Positions 50,293 to 60,990 of a stretch of DNA of 64,000 bases are shown here, piece after piece. The stretch is from Buchnera aphidicola (Ceratovacuna keduensis) (GTDB taxonomy: Bacteria > Pseudomonadota > Gammaproteobacteria > Enterobacterales > Enterobacteriaceae), in contig NZ_CP134994.1 in the NCBI RefSeq assembly GCF_039372665.1, positions 349,542-413,541 on the forward strand, in the 5' to 3' direction. Under the pieces are notes generated by a model. The model saw nothing but the letters and a program-made list of their open reading frames with translations. It was not told the DNA's origin and ran no database searches. A program made the translations under genes and the position numbers. Positions within the stretch are counted from its first letter, which is position 1. Each line of letters begins with the position of its first letter.

Positions 50293-51129
50293 TTATAAAA
50301 AGTTATTTATATTTATTTTTCCATCATATACATGAGTAGTATTTCCTGATAATAAAATATTTTTAAATTTTTTTTCACAAAAAATGTTTAATTTACCTCC
50401 ATTTAAATTAACTAAAACATTTTTATTTAAAAAATTATTTTTTATACCTATTATAACTGAAGCACATGCACCACTACCACATGATTTAGTTTCTCCAACA
50501 CCTCTTTCATATGTTCTAACATTAATTTCTTTTTTAGAAACTATTTCTACAAAATTTACATTAACACCTAAAGGAAACAAAAAATGTTTTTCTAAAAATG
50601 AACCAATAACATCTACTTTTGCTAATAAAATATTATCTACAAAAATTACACAATGAGGATTTCCTAAAGATACTGTAAAATATTTTATTTTTTTTGAATT
50701 TATCAATATATAATGTCCATTTTCAGAATATTTTTTTAAAAAAGGAATTTTATAAGAATCAAAAATAGGTTCAGATAATTTTACTGAAACAATATCTTTA
50801 TTTATATTTTTTAAAAAAAATATTTGATTTTTAGTCATTACATAAATATTTTTTTTTTTAGAAATGTTTTTTAAATTTATAAATCTACCAAAACATCTAA
50901 CTCCATTAACACACTGAAAAACTTCTGTTCCATCAGAATTAAAAATTTTATAAAAAAAATCTATTTTTTTATTAAAACTTTTTTCTACCAAAATCAATTG
51001 ATCAAAACCTATACCAAAATTTCTATCTGATAATTTTTTTACAATAGAACTAGTAAAAATAAATTTATTATTTATATTATTAAACAATACAAAGTCATTT
51101 CCTAATCCATGCATTTTTGAAAAATTCAT
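50293..51129 (-). CDS. dapF: Diaminopimelate epimerase
   Basis: DapF converts LL- to meso-diaminopimelate for lysine and peptidoglycan. From ATG 51129 the product is 278 aa (E. coli 274), starting MNFSKMHGLGNDF. The two catalytic cysteines are at the E. coli positions: Cys73 in FQCVNGVRCF and Cys217 in KSCGSGAC. The residue after Cys73 is Val (GTT) instead of the near-invariant Gly of CGNG. A second ATG two codons upstream (51135) is also possible. The rest of the fold, GIGFDQLILVE, SLGNPHCVIFVD and YERGVGETK, is conserved. Confidence 0.95.
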   Translation of the reverse strand: MNFSKMHGLGNDFVLFNNINNKFIFTSSIVKKLSDRNFGIGFDQLILVEKSFNKKIDFFYKIFNSDGTEVFQCVNGVRCFGRFINLKNISKKKNIYVMTKNQIFFLKNINKDIVSVKLSEPIFDSYKIPFLKKYSENGHYILINSKKIKYFTVSLGNPHCVIFVDNILLAKVDVIGSFLEKHFLFPLGVNVNFVEIVSKKEINVRTYERGVGETKSCGSGACASVIIGIKNNFLNKNVLVNLNGGKLNIFCEKKFKNILLSGNTTHVYDGKININNFL

Positions 51130-51219
51130 TAACATAATAAAATTTTTTCTTATATAAAATATAATTAAAACAATTTTAAAAAAATGAAAATATTTAAATA
51201 AAAATTAAAAAATTTTTGA

Positions 51220-51293
51220 TCGGCGAAAGAGGATTTGAACCTCTGACCTACTGGTCCCAAACCAGTTGCGCTACCAAGCTGCGCTATTCGCCG
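51220..51293 (-). tRNA. tRNA-Pro (anticodon UGG)
   Basis: The acceptor CGGCGAA pairs with TTCGCCG. The anticodon loop is TTTGGGA (TGG) and the T arm has GAGGTTCAAATCC. A73 is followed by T, C, A, so CCA is not encoded. It lies 31 bases after tRNA-His on the same strand, the remnant of the E. coli argX-hisR-leuT-proM cluster. Confidence 0.98.
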
Positions 51294-51324
51294 AATAATA
51301 TATTATATAAAACAAAAAAATATG

Positions 51325-51398
51325 GGTGATTAATGGGATTCGAACCCATGACCACTGAAACCACAATCCAGGGCTCTACCAACTGAGCTATAATCACC
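51325..51398 (-). tRNA. tRNA-His (anticodon GUG)
   Basis: It shows the extra G at the 5' end (G-1) pairing with C73, the histidine identity pair. The anticodon loop is TTGTGGT (GTG), and the T arm GGGTTCGAATCCC. CCA is not encoded. It is upstream of tRNA-Pro on the same strand. Confidence 0.98.
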
Positions 51399-51430
51399 AA
51401 TTATATTAATTAAATATAAATACAATAAAT

Positions 51431-51458
51431 AAAATTTTATTTTACAAAATAAAATTTT
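51431..51458. repeat. AT-only palindrome between rho and tRNA-His
   Basis: A 13-bp perfect inverted repeat (51431-51443 with 51446-51458, AAAATTTTATTTT arms) separated by two bases, in the 250-base spacer after rho. It could be a weak terminator for rho. The rest of the spacer is nearly pure AT and holds nothing else I can recognise. Confidence 0.3.
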
Positions 51459-51650
51459 TCTAAAAAATTATATAGTTTAATATTTAAATTATTAAAAATA
51501 TTTATATATTATATAAAATATATAATAATTATATTATATAAAAAAAATATTTCAATAAAATATTTTAAATATTTTTTAAATAAAACTAAAAATATTTTTA
51601 AAAAAATTTTTAAATTTTTATTTAAAAATATTAAAAAAAATATAAATTTT

Positions 51651-52910
51651 CTAAGATCTTTTCATCATTTCAAAAAAATCATTATTAGTTTTAGTCATAG
51701 ATAATTTTGCAATTAAAAATTCCATTGCATCAATTTCACTCATAGGATGTATTATTTTTCTTAAAATCCACATTTTTTTTAATTCTTCTTTAGAAGTTAA
51801 TAATTCTTCTTTTCTAGTTCCAGATCTATTATAATCTATTGCTGGAAATACTCTTTTTTCAGCAATTTTTCTAGACAAAGGTAATTCCATATTACCTGTA
51901 CCTTTAAACTCTTCATATATAACCTCATCCATTTTAGATCCAGTATCTATTAATGCTGTAGCTATTATAGTTAAACTTCCTCCTTCTTCTACATTTCTAG
52001 CTGCTCCAAAAAATCTTTTAGGTCTATGTAAAGCATTAGCATCTACACCACCTGTTAATACTTTACCTGAAGCTGGTACAACAGTATTATAAGCTCTAGC
52101 TAATCTAGTTATAGAATCTAATAAAATTACAACATCCTTTTTATGTTCTACTAAACGTTTTGCTTTTTCGATAACCATTTCAGAAACTTGAACATGTCTA
52201 GAAGCAGGTTCATCAAAAGTAGAAGCCACAACTTCTCCATTAACTAATCTTTGCATTTCTGTAACTTCTTCAGGTCTTTCATCTATTAATAATACCATTA
52301 AAACACAATCTGTATAATTATGAGCTATACTTTGAGCAATATTTTGTAGTAACATTGTTTTTCCAGCCTTAGGAGGAGCTACAATCAATCCTCTTTGACC
52401 TCTTCCTATAGGAGATGATAAATCTAAAACTCTGGCAGTTATATCTTCTGTAGAACCGTTTCCTCTTTCCATTCTTAATCTAGAATTAGCATGTAAAGGA
52501 GTTAAATTTTCAAATAAAATTTTACTTCTAGAACTTTCAGGTTTATCATAATTAACTTCATTAACTTTCAATAAAGCAAAATATCTTTCTCCCTCTTTAG
52601 GAGGCCTTATTTTTCCAGATATAGTATCTCCAGTTCTTAAGTTAAATCTTCTTATTTGACTAGGAGATACATATATATCATCTGGACCTGCTAAATAAGA
52701 ACTATCAGAAGATCTTAAAAATCCAAAACCATCTTGTAATATTTCCAATACTCCATTTCCGAATATATCTTCTCCTCCCTTTGAATGTTGTTTAAGTATT
52801 GAAAAAATAATATCTTGTTTTCTCATTCTTGCTAAATTTTCTAGCCCCATTTTTTCACCGAGAATAATTAGTTCAGAAACCGGGTTATTTTTTAGTTCGG
52901 TAAGATTCAT
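51651..52910 (-). CDS. rho: Transcription termination factor Rho
   Basis: Rho is a hexameric RNA helicase that ends transcripts. The N-terminal RNA-binding domain contains [20 protein letters not shown]; the ATPase part has the P-loop [16 protein letters not shown] (about 176-191), [13 protein letters not shown], Walker [17 protein letters not shown], and the Q/R loops [20 protein letters not shown]. Length 419 aa, equal to E. coli. It lies downstream of trxA on the same strand with a 200-base gap containing a hairpin. Confidence 0.99.
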   Translation of the reverse strand: MNLTELKNNPVSELIILGEKMGLENLARMRKQDIIFSILKQHSKGGEDIFGNGVLEILQDGFGFLRSSDSSYLAGPDDIYVSPSQIRRFNLRTGDTISGKIRPPKEGERYFALLKVNEVNYDKPESSRSKILFENLTPLHANSRLRMERGNGSTEDITARVLDLSSPIGRGQRGLIVAPPKAGKTMLLQNIAQSIAHNYTDCVLMVLLIDERPEEVTEMQRLVNGEVVASTFDEPASRHVQVSEMVIEKAKRLVEHKKDVVILLDSITRLARAYNTVVPASGKVLTGGVDANALHRPKRFFGAARNVEEGGSLTIIATALIDTGSKMDEVIYEEFKGTGNMELPLSRKIAEKRVFPAIDYNRSGTRKEELLTSKEELKKMWILRKIIHPMSEIDAMEFLIAKLSMTKTNNDFFEMMKRS

Positions 52911-53070
52911 TATTTTTATATTCTTAGTAAACTGGGATTCAAATCTTGTAACTATTATTAAAAAGATAATAATTTTTATTTAAATACAAAATAAAATTAA
53001 TAAAATTATTTTTAATTATTTTTAAGATCTTATATAATATAAATTATATTATATTTTATATACATAAACC

Positions 53071-53095
53071 AGCGGTTTTAATAAATAAAACCGCT
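53071..53095. terminator. GC-containing hairpin in the trxA-rho gap
   Basis: A 10-bp stem AGCGGTTTTA/TAAAACCGCT (53071-53080 with 53086-53095) with a 5-base loop and T6 on the plus side. On the minus strand it follows the trxA stop by 17 bases. The GC clamp is unusual for this sequence. It resembles a classic intrinsic terminator, but its T tract points to plus-strand transcription, where no gene lies; it may stop transcripts from either side or act in the rho leader. Confidence 0.5.
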
Positions 53096-53111
53096 TTTTT
53101 AAATTTTAATG

Positions 53112-53441
53112 TTATATATATTTATTAAATAAACTTTTTAATTGACTTTTAGAAATAGAACCTATTTTAGTTTCTTTAATAATTCCATTATTAAATAAAA
53201 TTAAAGTCGGTATACTTTTAATAAAATATTTCTTTGATATATAACTATTTTCTTCCACATTCACTTTTCCAATCTTTACTTTATTTACATATTCTTTTGA
53301 TAGATCTTCCAAAATTGGCATTAAAATCCTGCAAGGACTGCACCATGCAGCCCAAAAATCTACTAATATTAAGCATTTTTTTTCTATAACATTTTTTTTA
53401 AAATTATTATCATTTAATTCAATTATTTTATTTGTTTTCAT
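53112..53441 (-). CDS. trxA: Thioredoxin 1 with CSPC active site
   Basis: Thioredoxin reduces disulfides in ribonucleotide reductase and other enzymes. The fold is complete (109 aa, E. coli 109): LVDFWAAWCSPCRILMPILE and the cis-proline segment KSIPTLILFNNG. The active site is Cys34-Ser-Pro-Cys37, whereas CGPC is nearly universal; the codon is AGT. It neighbours rho as in enterobacteria; rhlB is absent. Confidence 0.95.
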   Translation of the reverse strand: MKTNKIIELNDNNFKKNVIEKKCLILVDFWAAWCSPCRILMPILEDLSKEYVNKVKIGKVNVEENSYISKKYFIKSIPTLILFNNGIIKETKIGSISKSQLKSLFNKYI

Positions 53442-53503
53442 AAATGTTATCTATAAAAAAACATAAAAAATATTTTATCAAAATAGTTAAATTTATAAAA
53501 CTA

Positions 53504-55423
53504 CTAAATCCATTTTAAATCTTTTTTTGGTAATTCATTTATAAATCTACTAGGAATAGTAGAAATATTTTCACCAAATCTTTTTCTAACTTTAGAAAAT
53601 GTTAAAGTCAACTGTTTTTTAGCTCTTGTTATACCAACATATATTAATCTTCTTTCTTCATCAATATCATTATTAATTATGCTAGTATAATGTGGTAATA
53701 TACCCTCTTCCATTCCTATTATAAAAACAAATGGAAATTCTAGTCCTTTAGAAGCATGTAAAGTCATAAATTTTACAAATTGTTTTTCTTTAAAATTTTT
53801 TTTCTCATTTTCATCTTCTACTAAAAGTTTTTCTATTATTTCCTGAAAAATTAATTTATAATTTTCGTCTTTATTTTTACAAAAATTTTTTACCCATAAT
53901 AAAAAAATATTTAAATTTTTTATACAAATATTTAATTTTTCTAAATTAGAATTTTTTTTTTTTATCCAACTAACGTAATTAGTATCTTTTACTATTTTAT
54001 ATAAAACTTTACTTGGATTAGATTTTGAAAAAATTAAAATTTTATTAAACCAAGAAACAAAATTTTTTAAATTATTAATACTATTTTTATTTAAAATCTT
54101 ATATAATTTTTTACTTAAACAAGATTCAAATAAACTAATATTGTTATTTTTAGATAATAATTTTAATTTAGATAATGTGATTTTTCCTATTTTTCTATTA
54201 GGAGTATTAATAACTTGTAAAAAAGAAAAATCATTATTTGGATTTATTATTAATTTTAAATAATTTAACAAATTTTTTATTTCTAACATATTAAATAAAG
54301 AAGTATTAGAAAATATTTTATATGGTATAGATCTTGTTAAAAAAATTTTTTCTAGTATTTTTACTTGTTGATTATTTCTATATAAAATAGCAAAATCATT
54401 ATATTTATAATTTTTTGAAATACAAAATTTAGTTATTTCATTAATTACTCTATTGCATTCATCAAATTCATTATTAGCAGATATTATATTTATAGAAGAA
54501 CCATATTTAAGATTAGAAAATAATTTCTTAGAAAATAAATGAGAATTGTTAGAAATTAACATATTAGCAGCATTTAAAATTCTTCCTGAAGATCTATAAT
54601 TATGTTCTAACTTTATTATTTTTAAGTTAGGATAATCATTATTTAATAAAAAAAAATTATTAGGATTAGCACCTCTCCAAGAATATATTGATTGATCATC
54701 ATCTCCAACTAAAGTAAAATTTTTAGAATTATTTAATAATTTTATAAGTTTATATTGAACAATATTAGTATCTTGATATTCATCTACTAACAAATATTTT
54801 ACTTTTTTTTTAAAAAAATTTCTTAAAAATATATTATTTTTTAATAATAATACAGGTAGAAAAACTAAATCATCAAAATCTAAAATATTAAAATTTCTTA
54901 AATATTTTTCATAAACTTCATAACAATTTGCAAAAACATAATCTAAAGAATTCTTAGCTATTTTTTTTGCTATTTTATAATCTATAAATTCATTTTTACA
55001 CTTAGAAATAAAAAAAACTAATTTTTTTAATAATTTTGAATCTTTATTTAAAAAATTTTTAGTAATATCTTTTAAAATAATCTTTTGCTCATATCTATCA
55101 AATATAGAAAAATTTGATTTTATATATAAATTATTATCATCTAATTTTAAAATTTTTATACCTAAAGAATGAAATGTAGAAACATTTATAGAATTAGTTT
55201 TATTTTTTCCTAAAACATTTTTAATTCTTTCTTTCATTTCATTTGCTGCTTTATTAGTAAAAGTTAAAGCAAAAATATTTTTTGCTTGCACACCACAATT
55301 TTTTATTAAATAAATAATTTTATTAATTATTACTCTAGTTTTTCCAGATCCAGCTCCAGCTATTACTAAACAAGGATCTGAAATAAATTCTACAGCATAT
55401 TTTTGAACATAATTTAATAACAT
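53504..55423 (-). CDS. rep: ATP-dependent DNA helicase Rep
   Basis: Rep is a UvrD/Rep-family 3'-5' helicase that clears proteins from forks. Walker A AGAGSGKT is at residues 22-29, motif II in LLVDEYQDTN, motif III in LVGDDDQSIYSWRGA, and later motifs in FMTLHASKGLEFPFVFIIG and YVGITRAKKQLTL. The N-terminus matches Rep rather than UvrD. Length 639 aa against 673 in E. coli; the missing part includes the C-terminal tail that binds DnaB. Confidence 0.95.
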   Translation of the reverse strand: MLLNYVQKYAVEFISDPCLVIAGAGSGKTRVIINKIIYLIKNCGVQAKNIFALTFTNKAANEMKERIKNVLGKNKTNSINVSTFHSLGIKILKLDDNNLYIKSNFSIFDRYEQKIILKDITKNFLNKDSKLLKKLVFFISKCKNEFIDYKIAKKIAKNSLDYVFANCYEVYEKYLRNFNILDFDDLVFLPVLLLKNNIFLRNFFKKKVKYLLVDEYQDTNIVQYKLIKLLNNSKNFTLVGDDDQSIYSWRGANPNNFFLLNNDYPNLKIIKLEHNYRSSGRILNAANMLISNNSHLFSKKLFSNLKYGSSINIISANNEFDECNRVINEITKFCISKNYKYNDFAILYRNNQQVKILEKIFLTRSIPYKIFSNTSLFNMLEIKNLLNYLKLIINPNNDFSFLQVINTPNRKIGKITLSKLKLLSKNNNISLFESCLSKKLYKILNKNSINNLKNFVSWFNKILIFSKSNPSKVLYKIVKDTNYVSWIKKKNSNLEKLNICIKNLNIFLLWVKNFCKNKDENYKLIFQEIIEKLLVEDENEKKNFKEKQFVKFMTLHASKGLEFPFVFIIGMEEGILPHYTSIINNDIDEERRLIYVGITRAKKQLTLTFSKVRKRFGENISTIPSRFINELPKKDLKWI

Positions 55424-55494
55424 AAAATTTTGACTTTATAAAATAATATATTTTTTAAAAAATATAAAAAAATATTATTTTTTGTTAAAAAAAA

Positions 55495-56970
55495 TTATTT
55501 AAAAGATATACTTTTCATTTTTTTCATATATTTTCTTAATTTATTTCCTATTTTTTCTATATCATGATTTCTTATTAAATAATTTATTTTAGATAATTCT
55601 TTATTATCTATTGTAACATTTAAATCTTTTGAATTAAATAATTCATCATATTTTAAAGAATTAATAAATTTGTTTAAAATAGGTATAGCTTTTTCAGAAA
55701 AAATATAATTTCCATACTCAGCAGTATCAGAAATAACTAAATTCATTTCATAAAGTTTTTTTCTAGCTAATGTATTAGCTATAAGAGGTATTTCATGTAA
55801 AGACTCATAATATGCAGATTCTCTACAAATTCCTGAATCTAACATTATTTCATATGATAATTCTATTCCAGCTCTTAAAGCTGATATCATAAAAATACAA
55901 TTTTCAAAATATTCTTCTTCAAAAATTTTTTTATTAGATTTTTTAGAATTTTCAAAATTATAATTTTTATTTATATTTCTGAAATATAACAATTTTTTAT
56001 CATTATTTTTCCAATCATTTATCATATTTTTTGAAAAATTTCCAGAAATTATATTATCCATATGATATTCAAATAAAGGTCTTAATAAAATTTTTAAATT
56101 ATTAGAAATTTTATAAGATTTTATTTTAGAAATATTTGACATCCTATCAAACATTAAAGTTATACCACCATGTTTCAAAGACTCAGTTATAATTTCCCAT
56201 CCATTTTGGACTAAACTACATGCAAAATTTTTATCAAAACCTTCATTTATTAACTTATCATAATAAATTACAGAAACAGATTGTAACATACCACATAATA
56301 TTGTTTGTTCACCCATTAAATCAGATTTAACTTCTGCTGAAAAAGAAGATTCTAAAACACCAGCTTTATGACTTCCTAATGCATAAGCCCAAGCTTTAGC
56401 AAAATCTATACCTATCTTTCTTAAATCATTTTTTTTATGAACAGATATTAAAGTAGGAACACCAAATCCTCTTTTATATTCTTCTCTCACTTCAGTTCCT
56501 GGACATTTTGGAGCAACCATTATAACTGTAATATCATCTCTTATTTTTTGTCCATATTCTATAATATTAAAACCATGAGAATATCCTAATATAGAATTAT
56601 GTTTCATTAATTTTTCTATTTTGTTTATTACATTACAATGTTGTTTATCAGGAGTTAAATTTATTACTAAATCTGCTTTTGGAATTAAATCTTCATATGT
56701 TCCTATATAAAAATTATTTTTTTTAGCATTTAACCAAGAAAGATTTTTATTTTTTATTGAAGATTTTCTTAATGCATATGAAACATCTAAACCAGAATCT
56801 CTAAGATTTAATCCTTGATTTAATCCTTGAGAACCACAACCTATTATAACTATTTTTTTATTTATTAAAATATTTGATTTTTTATTAAATTCTTTTTTTT
56901 TAATTAATTTACAAGTACCTAATTCTTTTAATTTTTGTCTAAAATTTAAACCATTAAAATAATTTTTCAT
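55495..56970 (-). CDS. ilvC: Ketol-acid reductoisomerase (class II)
   Basis: IlvC isomerises and reduces acetolactate or acetohydroxybutyrate in valine and isoleucine synthesis. The NADPH loop is [39 protein letters not shown] and [10 protein letters not shown] are the metal-site region. At 491 aa it is the long class II form, as in E. coli. It is adjacent to ilvD on the same strand, so both steps may be co-transcribed. Aphids need these amino acids from the symbiont. Confidence 0.98.
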   Translation of the reverse strand: MKNYFNGLNFRQKLKELGTCKLIKKKEFNKKSNILINKKIVIIGCGSQGLNQGLNLRDSGLDVSYALRKSSIKNKNLSWLNAKKNNFYIGTYEDLIPKADLVINLTPDKQHCNVINKIEKLMKHNSILGYSHGFNIIEYGQKIRDDITVIMVAPKCPGTEVREEYKRGFGVPTLISVHKKNDLRKIGIDFAKAWAYALGSHKAGVLESSFSAEVKSDLMGEQTILCGMLQSVSVIYYDKLINEGFDKNFACSLVQNGWEIITESLKHGGITLMFDRMSNISKIKSYKISNNLKILLRPLFEYHMDNIISGNFSKNMINDWKNNDKKLLYFRNINKNYNFENSKKSNKKIFEEEYFENCIFMISALRAGIELSYEIMLDSGICRESAYYESLHEIPLIANTLARKKLYEMNLVISDTAEYGNYIFSEKAIPILNKFINSLKYDELFNSKDLNVTIDNKELSKINYLIRNHDIEKIGNKLRKYMKKMKSISFK

Positions 56971-57045
56971 AAAATCTCCATAAAACTTTTTTCAAAAAAT
57001 AAAATAATATTTTTATTTAAAATTATATGTTTTATAATAAAATTT

Positions 57046-58893
57046 TTATAATATTTTTTTTATATCTCTATAAGCACCTTTATCAGCACTAGTAGCAAAA
57101 TAAGAATATATTTTTAAAGAAGAAGAAATTTTTCTATTTCTAAAAATTGGAGTATAAGACTTTTTTCCTCTAGAATTTTGAAATTTTTTTCTAATATTTA
57201 TTTCTTCTTTAGAAACTTTTAATGAAATTTTTCTGTTAGGAATATTAATATATATTATATCATTGTTTTTAATCAACGCTATAATTCCATTACTAGCTGC
57301 TTCTGGTGATATATGACCTATAGATAAACCAGAAGTTCCTCCTGAAAATCTTCCATCTGTAATAAGAGCACAATACTTATCTAAACCAACAGATTTTAAA
57401 TAAGAAGTTGGATACAACATTTCTTGCATACCGGGTCCACCTTTAGGACCTTCATATCTAATAACTATTACATCGCCTTTAATAATCTTATTATTTAATA
57501 TTGCATAAACTGCATCTTCTTGACTTTCATAAACTTTAGCAGGACCTGAAAAAATTAAATTTTTTAAATTTACACCTGCAGTTTTAACTACACAACCATC
57601 TTTAGCTAAATTTCCATATAAAATAGCTATACCCCCATCATTACTATAAGAATTATTTATAGATCTAATACAACCTTTTTTTCTATCTTTATCCAGACTT
57701 TTCCATTTAAAAGATTGTGAAAATGGAACTATAGTTTTTTTTCCTTTAGGTCCAGATTTAAAAATATTATCTACATATTTATCATTAGATATCATTATAT
57801 CATACTTTAATATCATTTCTTCTATAGTTAAACCAAGAAAATTTTCAGTAGATAAATCTAATAAATTTCCTCTATATAATTCTCCCAATAAACCTATAAC
57901 ACCTCCTGCTCTATGAAAATCTTCCACATAATAATCTTTAGAATTAGGAGATATTTTACAAATATAAGGAACTTTTTTAGATAAATAATCTATATCAGAA
58001 ATATTAAAATTTATATTTCCTTCTTTTGACAAAGCTAATAAATGCAATATAGTATTAGTAGATCCACCCATAGCTATATCTAAACACATTGCATTATATA
58101 ATGATCTTTTATTTATTAAATTTTTTGGTAATATTTTTGAATTTTTATTCTTATAAAATTCTTTAGTAATTCTTACTATATGTTTTCCAGCAGAATAAAA
58201 CAATTTTTTTCTTTCTAAATGAGTAGCCAAAAGTGTTCCATTACCTGGAAATGCAATTCCTAATACTTCAGTTAAACAATTCATAGAATTAGCTGTAAAC
58301 ATACCAGAACAAGAACCGCAAGTAGGACATGCATTTTTTTCTACAATTTTAGAAATATTTTTTTCTTTAATATTATTTTTAGACCCTTGAACAATAGCAT
58401 CTACCAAATCTATTTTTTTTTCTTTACCGTCTATTTTTATTCTTCCAGATTCCATTGGTCCTCCAGAAACAAATATTGTTGGTATGTTCAATCTCAAACA
58501 TGCTATTAACATACCTGGAGTAATTTTATCACAATTAGAAATACAAACCATAGAATCTACACAATGTGCATTTATTACATATTCAATAGAATCAGCAATT
58601 ATTTCTCTAGAAGGTAAAGAATATAACATTCCAGAATGACCCATAGCTATACCATCATCTATAGCAATAGTATTAAATTCTTTAGGAACACCTCCATAAA
58701 AACTTATTTTTTCAGAAACCAATTTACCTAAATCTCTTAAATGAATATGACCTGGAACAAATTCAGTGAAAGAATTTACTACAGCTATAATAGGTTTCTT
58801 AAAATCATTATCCTTCATACCTGTAGCTCTCCAAAGAGCTCTAGATCCAGAAGAATTTTTTCCTTGAGTTGTAGTATAAGATCTATATAACAT
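57046..58893 (-). CDS. ilvD: Dihydroxy-acid dehydratase
   Basis: IlvD dehydrates dihydroxy acids to the keto acids of valine and isoleucine using a Fe-S cluster. The cluster cysteines lie in SNCDKITPG and [46 protein letters not shown] and [20 protein letters not shown] follow. Length 615 aa (E. coli 616). It is one of the few Fe-S amino acid enzymes here, so it depends on the IscS-IscU system encoded just beyond. Confidence 0.98.
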   Translation of the reverse strand: MLYRSYTTTQGKNSSGSRALWRATGMKDNDFKKPIIAVVNSFTEFVPGHIHLRDLGKLVSEKISFYGGVPKEFNTIAIDDGIAMGHSGMLYSLPSREIIADSIEYVINAHCVDSMVCISNCDKITPGMLIACLRLNIPTIFVSGGPMESGRIKIDGKEKKIDLVDAIVQGSKNNIKEKNISKIVEKNACPTCGSCSGMFTANSMNCLTEVLGIAFPGNGTLLATHLERKKLFYSAGKHIVRITKEFYKNKNSKILPKNLINKRSLYNAMCLDIAMGGSTNTILHLLALSKEGNINFNISDIDYLSKKVPYICKISPNSKDYYVEDFHRAGGVIGLLGELYRGNLLDLSTENFLGLTIEEMILKYDIMISNDKYVDNIFKSGPKGKKTIVPFSQSFKWKSLDKDRKKGCIRSINNSYSNDGGIAILYGNLAKDGCVVKTAGVNLKNLIFSGPAKVYESQEDAVYAILNNKIIKGDVIVIRYEGPKGGPGMQEMLYPTSYLKSVGLDKYCALITDGRFSGGTSGLSIGHISPEAASNGIIALIKNNDIIYINIPNRKISLKVSKEEINIRKKFQNSRGKKSYTPIFRNRKISSSLKIYSYFATSADKGAYRDIKKIL

Positions 58894-59040
58894 ATTTTAA
58901 AAACTCCAAAATATTTTTAAAAATATTAAAAATATTTAAAAAAATACTCTTTTATACATTTTATAAAATTTGATGAAATACTATGATTGTCATAAAAAAA
59001 CTTATTAAAATCATAAATAATATAGTAAAAAAAACTTTTG

Positions 59041-59114
59041 CAGGGGAGGAGGGATTTGAACCCCCAACATCCGGTTTTGGAGACCGACACTCTACCTATT
59101 TGAGTTACACCCCT
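59041..59114 (-). tRNA. tRNA-Trp (anticodon CCA)
   Basis: The anticodon loop is CTCCAAA (CCA), with a T arm GGGGGTTCAAATCCC. The D and anticodon stems pair fully. The acceptor stem AGGGGTG/CTCCCCT has a T-T mismatch at 6-67, where E. coli has C-G, and the D loop is one base longer than E. coli. G73 is kept. The 3' CCA is not encoded. A frame of 80 codons across this region is spurious. Confidence 0.96.
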
Positions 59115-59305
59115 ATATAAAATATTAAAAATTTTAAAAAATAAAAAAAATATTTTTTTTAAAAACACAAATTTTTTAATTCTTATTAAGAACTACATGA
59201 TAATATAATACTATTAAAAGTAAATATAGTCTATATATTTTATAAAAATAGATTTTTTGAAAAAAAACAATATAAAAATTATTAACTAAAACAAAATTAA
59301 ATTAA

Positions 59306-60526
59306 ATGAAAAAAATTAAAACACCTATATATTTAGATTATGCAGCAACTACACCAGTAGACAAAAAAGTTGCAAAAATTATGTTAAAATATTTAACAAA
59401 AAATAATAATTTTGGAAATGCTGCATCTAGATCACATAAGTTTGGATGGATAGCAGAAGAAGCAGTAGATATAGCTAGAGAACAAATATCAAATTTAATA
59501 AATTCAGATCCGAAAGAAATAATATTTACATCTGGAGCTACTGAATCAATAAATTTAGCAATAAAAGGAATAATGCAATTTTATAAAAATAAAGGAAATC
59601 ATATAATAACTAGCAAAACAGAACATAAAGCAGTTTTAGATACGTGTAGATATTTAGAAAACAAAAAATGCAAAGTTACATATATAAAACCTAAAAAAAA
59701 CGGTATAATAAATATAAAAGACATATCAAAAAATATAAACAAAAATACACTTTTAGTATCAATAATGCATGTTAATAATGAAACAGGAATAATACAAGAT
59801 ATAGAAAAAATAAGTAAAATATGTAGAAAAAAAAAAATATTTTTTCATGTAGATGCTACTCAAAGTGTAGGAAAAATAAAAATAAATTTAAAAAAAACTA
59901 AAATAGATTTAATGTCTTTTTCATCTCATAAAATATATGGACCTAAAGGAATAGGAGCTTTATTTATTAGAAAAAAACCTAGAATAAGAATATCTCCTCA
60001 AATACATGGAGGAGGTCATGAAAGAGGTATGAGATCAGGAACTTTACCTGTTCATCAAATTGTTGGAATGGGGGAAGCATTTAGAATAGCTAAAAAAAAG
60101 ATTAAATCAGAAAATATAATGTTAAAAAAATTAAGAAACATATTATGGAAAAAAATAAAAAATATAGAAGAAATATATTTAAACAGTGATTTAAAAAAAA
60201 CTTCTCCTCATATATTAAATATAAGTTTTAATTATATAGAAGGAGAATCTATAATAATGGCATTAAAAGATTTAGCTATATCATCAGGATCTGCATGTAC
60301 ATCTGCAAGTTTAGAACCTTCATATGTATTAAAATCTATGGGAATAAAAACAGAACTAGCACATAGTTCTATAAGATTTTCTTTTGGAAGATTTACTAAA
60401 AAAAAAGAAATATATTATGCTGCAAATATAATACATAAATCAGTAAAAAAATTAAGAAAATTATCTCCTTTATGGGAAATGTTTAAAAAAGGAATAAATG
60501 TAGAAAAAATTAATTGGAAAACATAA
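59306..60526 (+). CDS. iscS: Cysteine desulfurase IscS
   Basis: IscS takes sulfur from cysteine for Fe-S clusters and for tRNA thiolation through Tus. It shows [15 protein letters not shown] at the start, the PLP lysine in [17 protein letters not shown] (near 208), and the active cysteine loop [14 protein letters not shown] (near 330). Length 406 aa (E. coli 404). It is first in iscS-iscU-hscB-fdx; iscR, which precedes it in E. coli, is absent. Confidence 0.98.
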   Translation: MKKIKTPIYLDYAATTPVDKKVAKIMLKYLTKNNNFGNAASRSHKFGWIAEEAVDIAREQISNLINSDPKEIIFTSGATESINLAIKGIMQFYKNKGNHIITSKTEHKAVLDTCRYLENKKCKVTYIKPKKNGIINIKDISKNINKNTLLVSIMHVNNETGIIQDIEKISKICRKKKIFFHVDATQSVGKIKINLKKTKIDLMSFSSHKIYGPKGIGALFIRKKPRIRISPQIHGGGHERGMRSGTLPVHQIVGMGEAFRIAKKKIKSENIMLKKLRNILWKKIKNIEEIYLNSDLKKTSPHILNISFNYIEGESIIMALKDLAISSGSACTSASLEPSYVLKSMGIKTELAHSSIRFSFGRFTKKKEIYYAANIIHKSVKKLRKLSPLWEMFKKGINVEKINWKT

Positions 60527-60568
60527 AATTATAATAATTAATAAAATATTAGGAGAAATATAAACAAA

Positions 60569-60952
60569 ATGTCTTATAGTAAAAAAGTTCTTGATCATTA
60601 TGAAAATCCAAGAAATGTAGGTTCTTTCTCTACTAAAAAAAAAAATGTTGGAACTAGTTTGGTAGGAGCTCCAGCATGTGGAGATGTAATGAAACTTCAA
60701 ATAAAAGTAAATAAAAAAGGAATTATAGAAGATGCATGCTTTAAAACATATGGATGTGGATCTGCTATTGCATCAAGTTCTTTAATGACCGAATGGATAA
60801 AAGGAAAAACTTTAAGTCAAGCTAAAAAAATAAAAAATACAAAAATAGTAAAAGAACTAAGTTTACCTCCAGTAAAAATACATTGTTCTATATTAGCAGA
60901 AGAAGCAATAAAAAATGCAATATCAGATTATAATAAAAAACAAAAAAAATAA
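60569..60952 (+). CDS. iscU: Fe-S scaffold protein IscU
   Basis: IscU is the scaffold on which clusters are built. All three ligand cysteines are present at E. coli positions: Cys37 (GAPACGDV), Cys63 (TYGCGSA) and Cys106 (KIHCSILA). The HscA recognition motif LPPVK is intact at 99-103. Length 127 aa (E. coli 128). It lies 42 bases after iscS; iscA, next in E. coli, is missing. Confidence 0.98.
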   Translation: MSYSKKVLDHYENPRNVGSFSTKKKNVGTSLVGAPACGDVMKLQIKVNKKGIIEDACFKTYGCGSAIASSSLMTEWIKGKTLSQAKKIKNTKIVKELSLPPVKIHCSILAEEAIKNAISDYNKKQKK

Positions 60953-60968
60953 ATAAAACAAAATATAT

Positions 60969-60990
60969 GTGCTGAAAATTTTTTCAGCAC
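60969..60990 (+). terminator. Hairpin between iscU and hscB
   Basis: A 9-bp GTGCTGAAA/TTTCAGCAC stem (60969-60977 with 60982-60990) with an ATTT loop lies 16 bases past iscU and 23 bases before hscB. It is one of few GC-containing structures outside genes here. Without a strong T tract it may be a partial terminator or an mRNA stabiliser that sets iscSU above hscB-fdx. It also occupies the place where iscA was lost. Confidence 0.4.

Noticed and set aside
58926-59168. 80-codon minus-strand frame
   Set aside because: It is produced by reading across tRNA-Trp and AT-rich flanks; no similarity.
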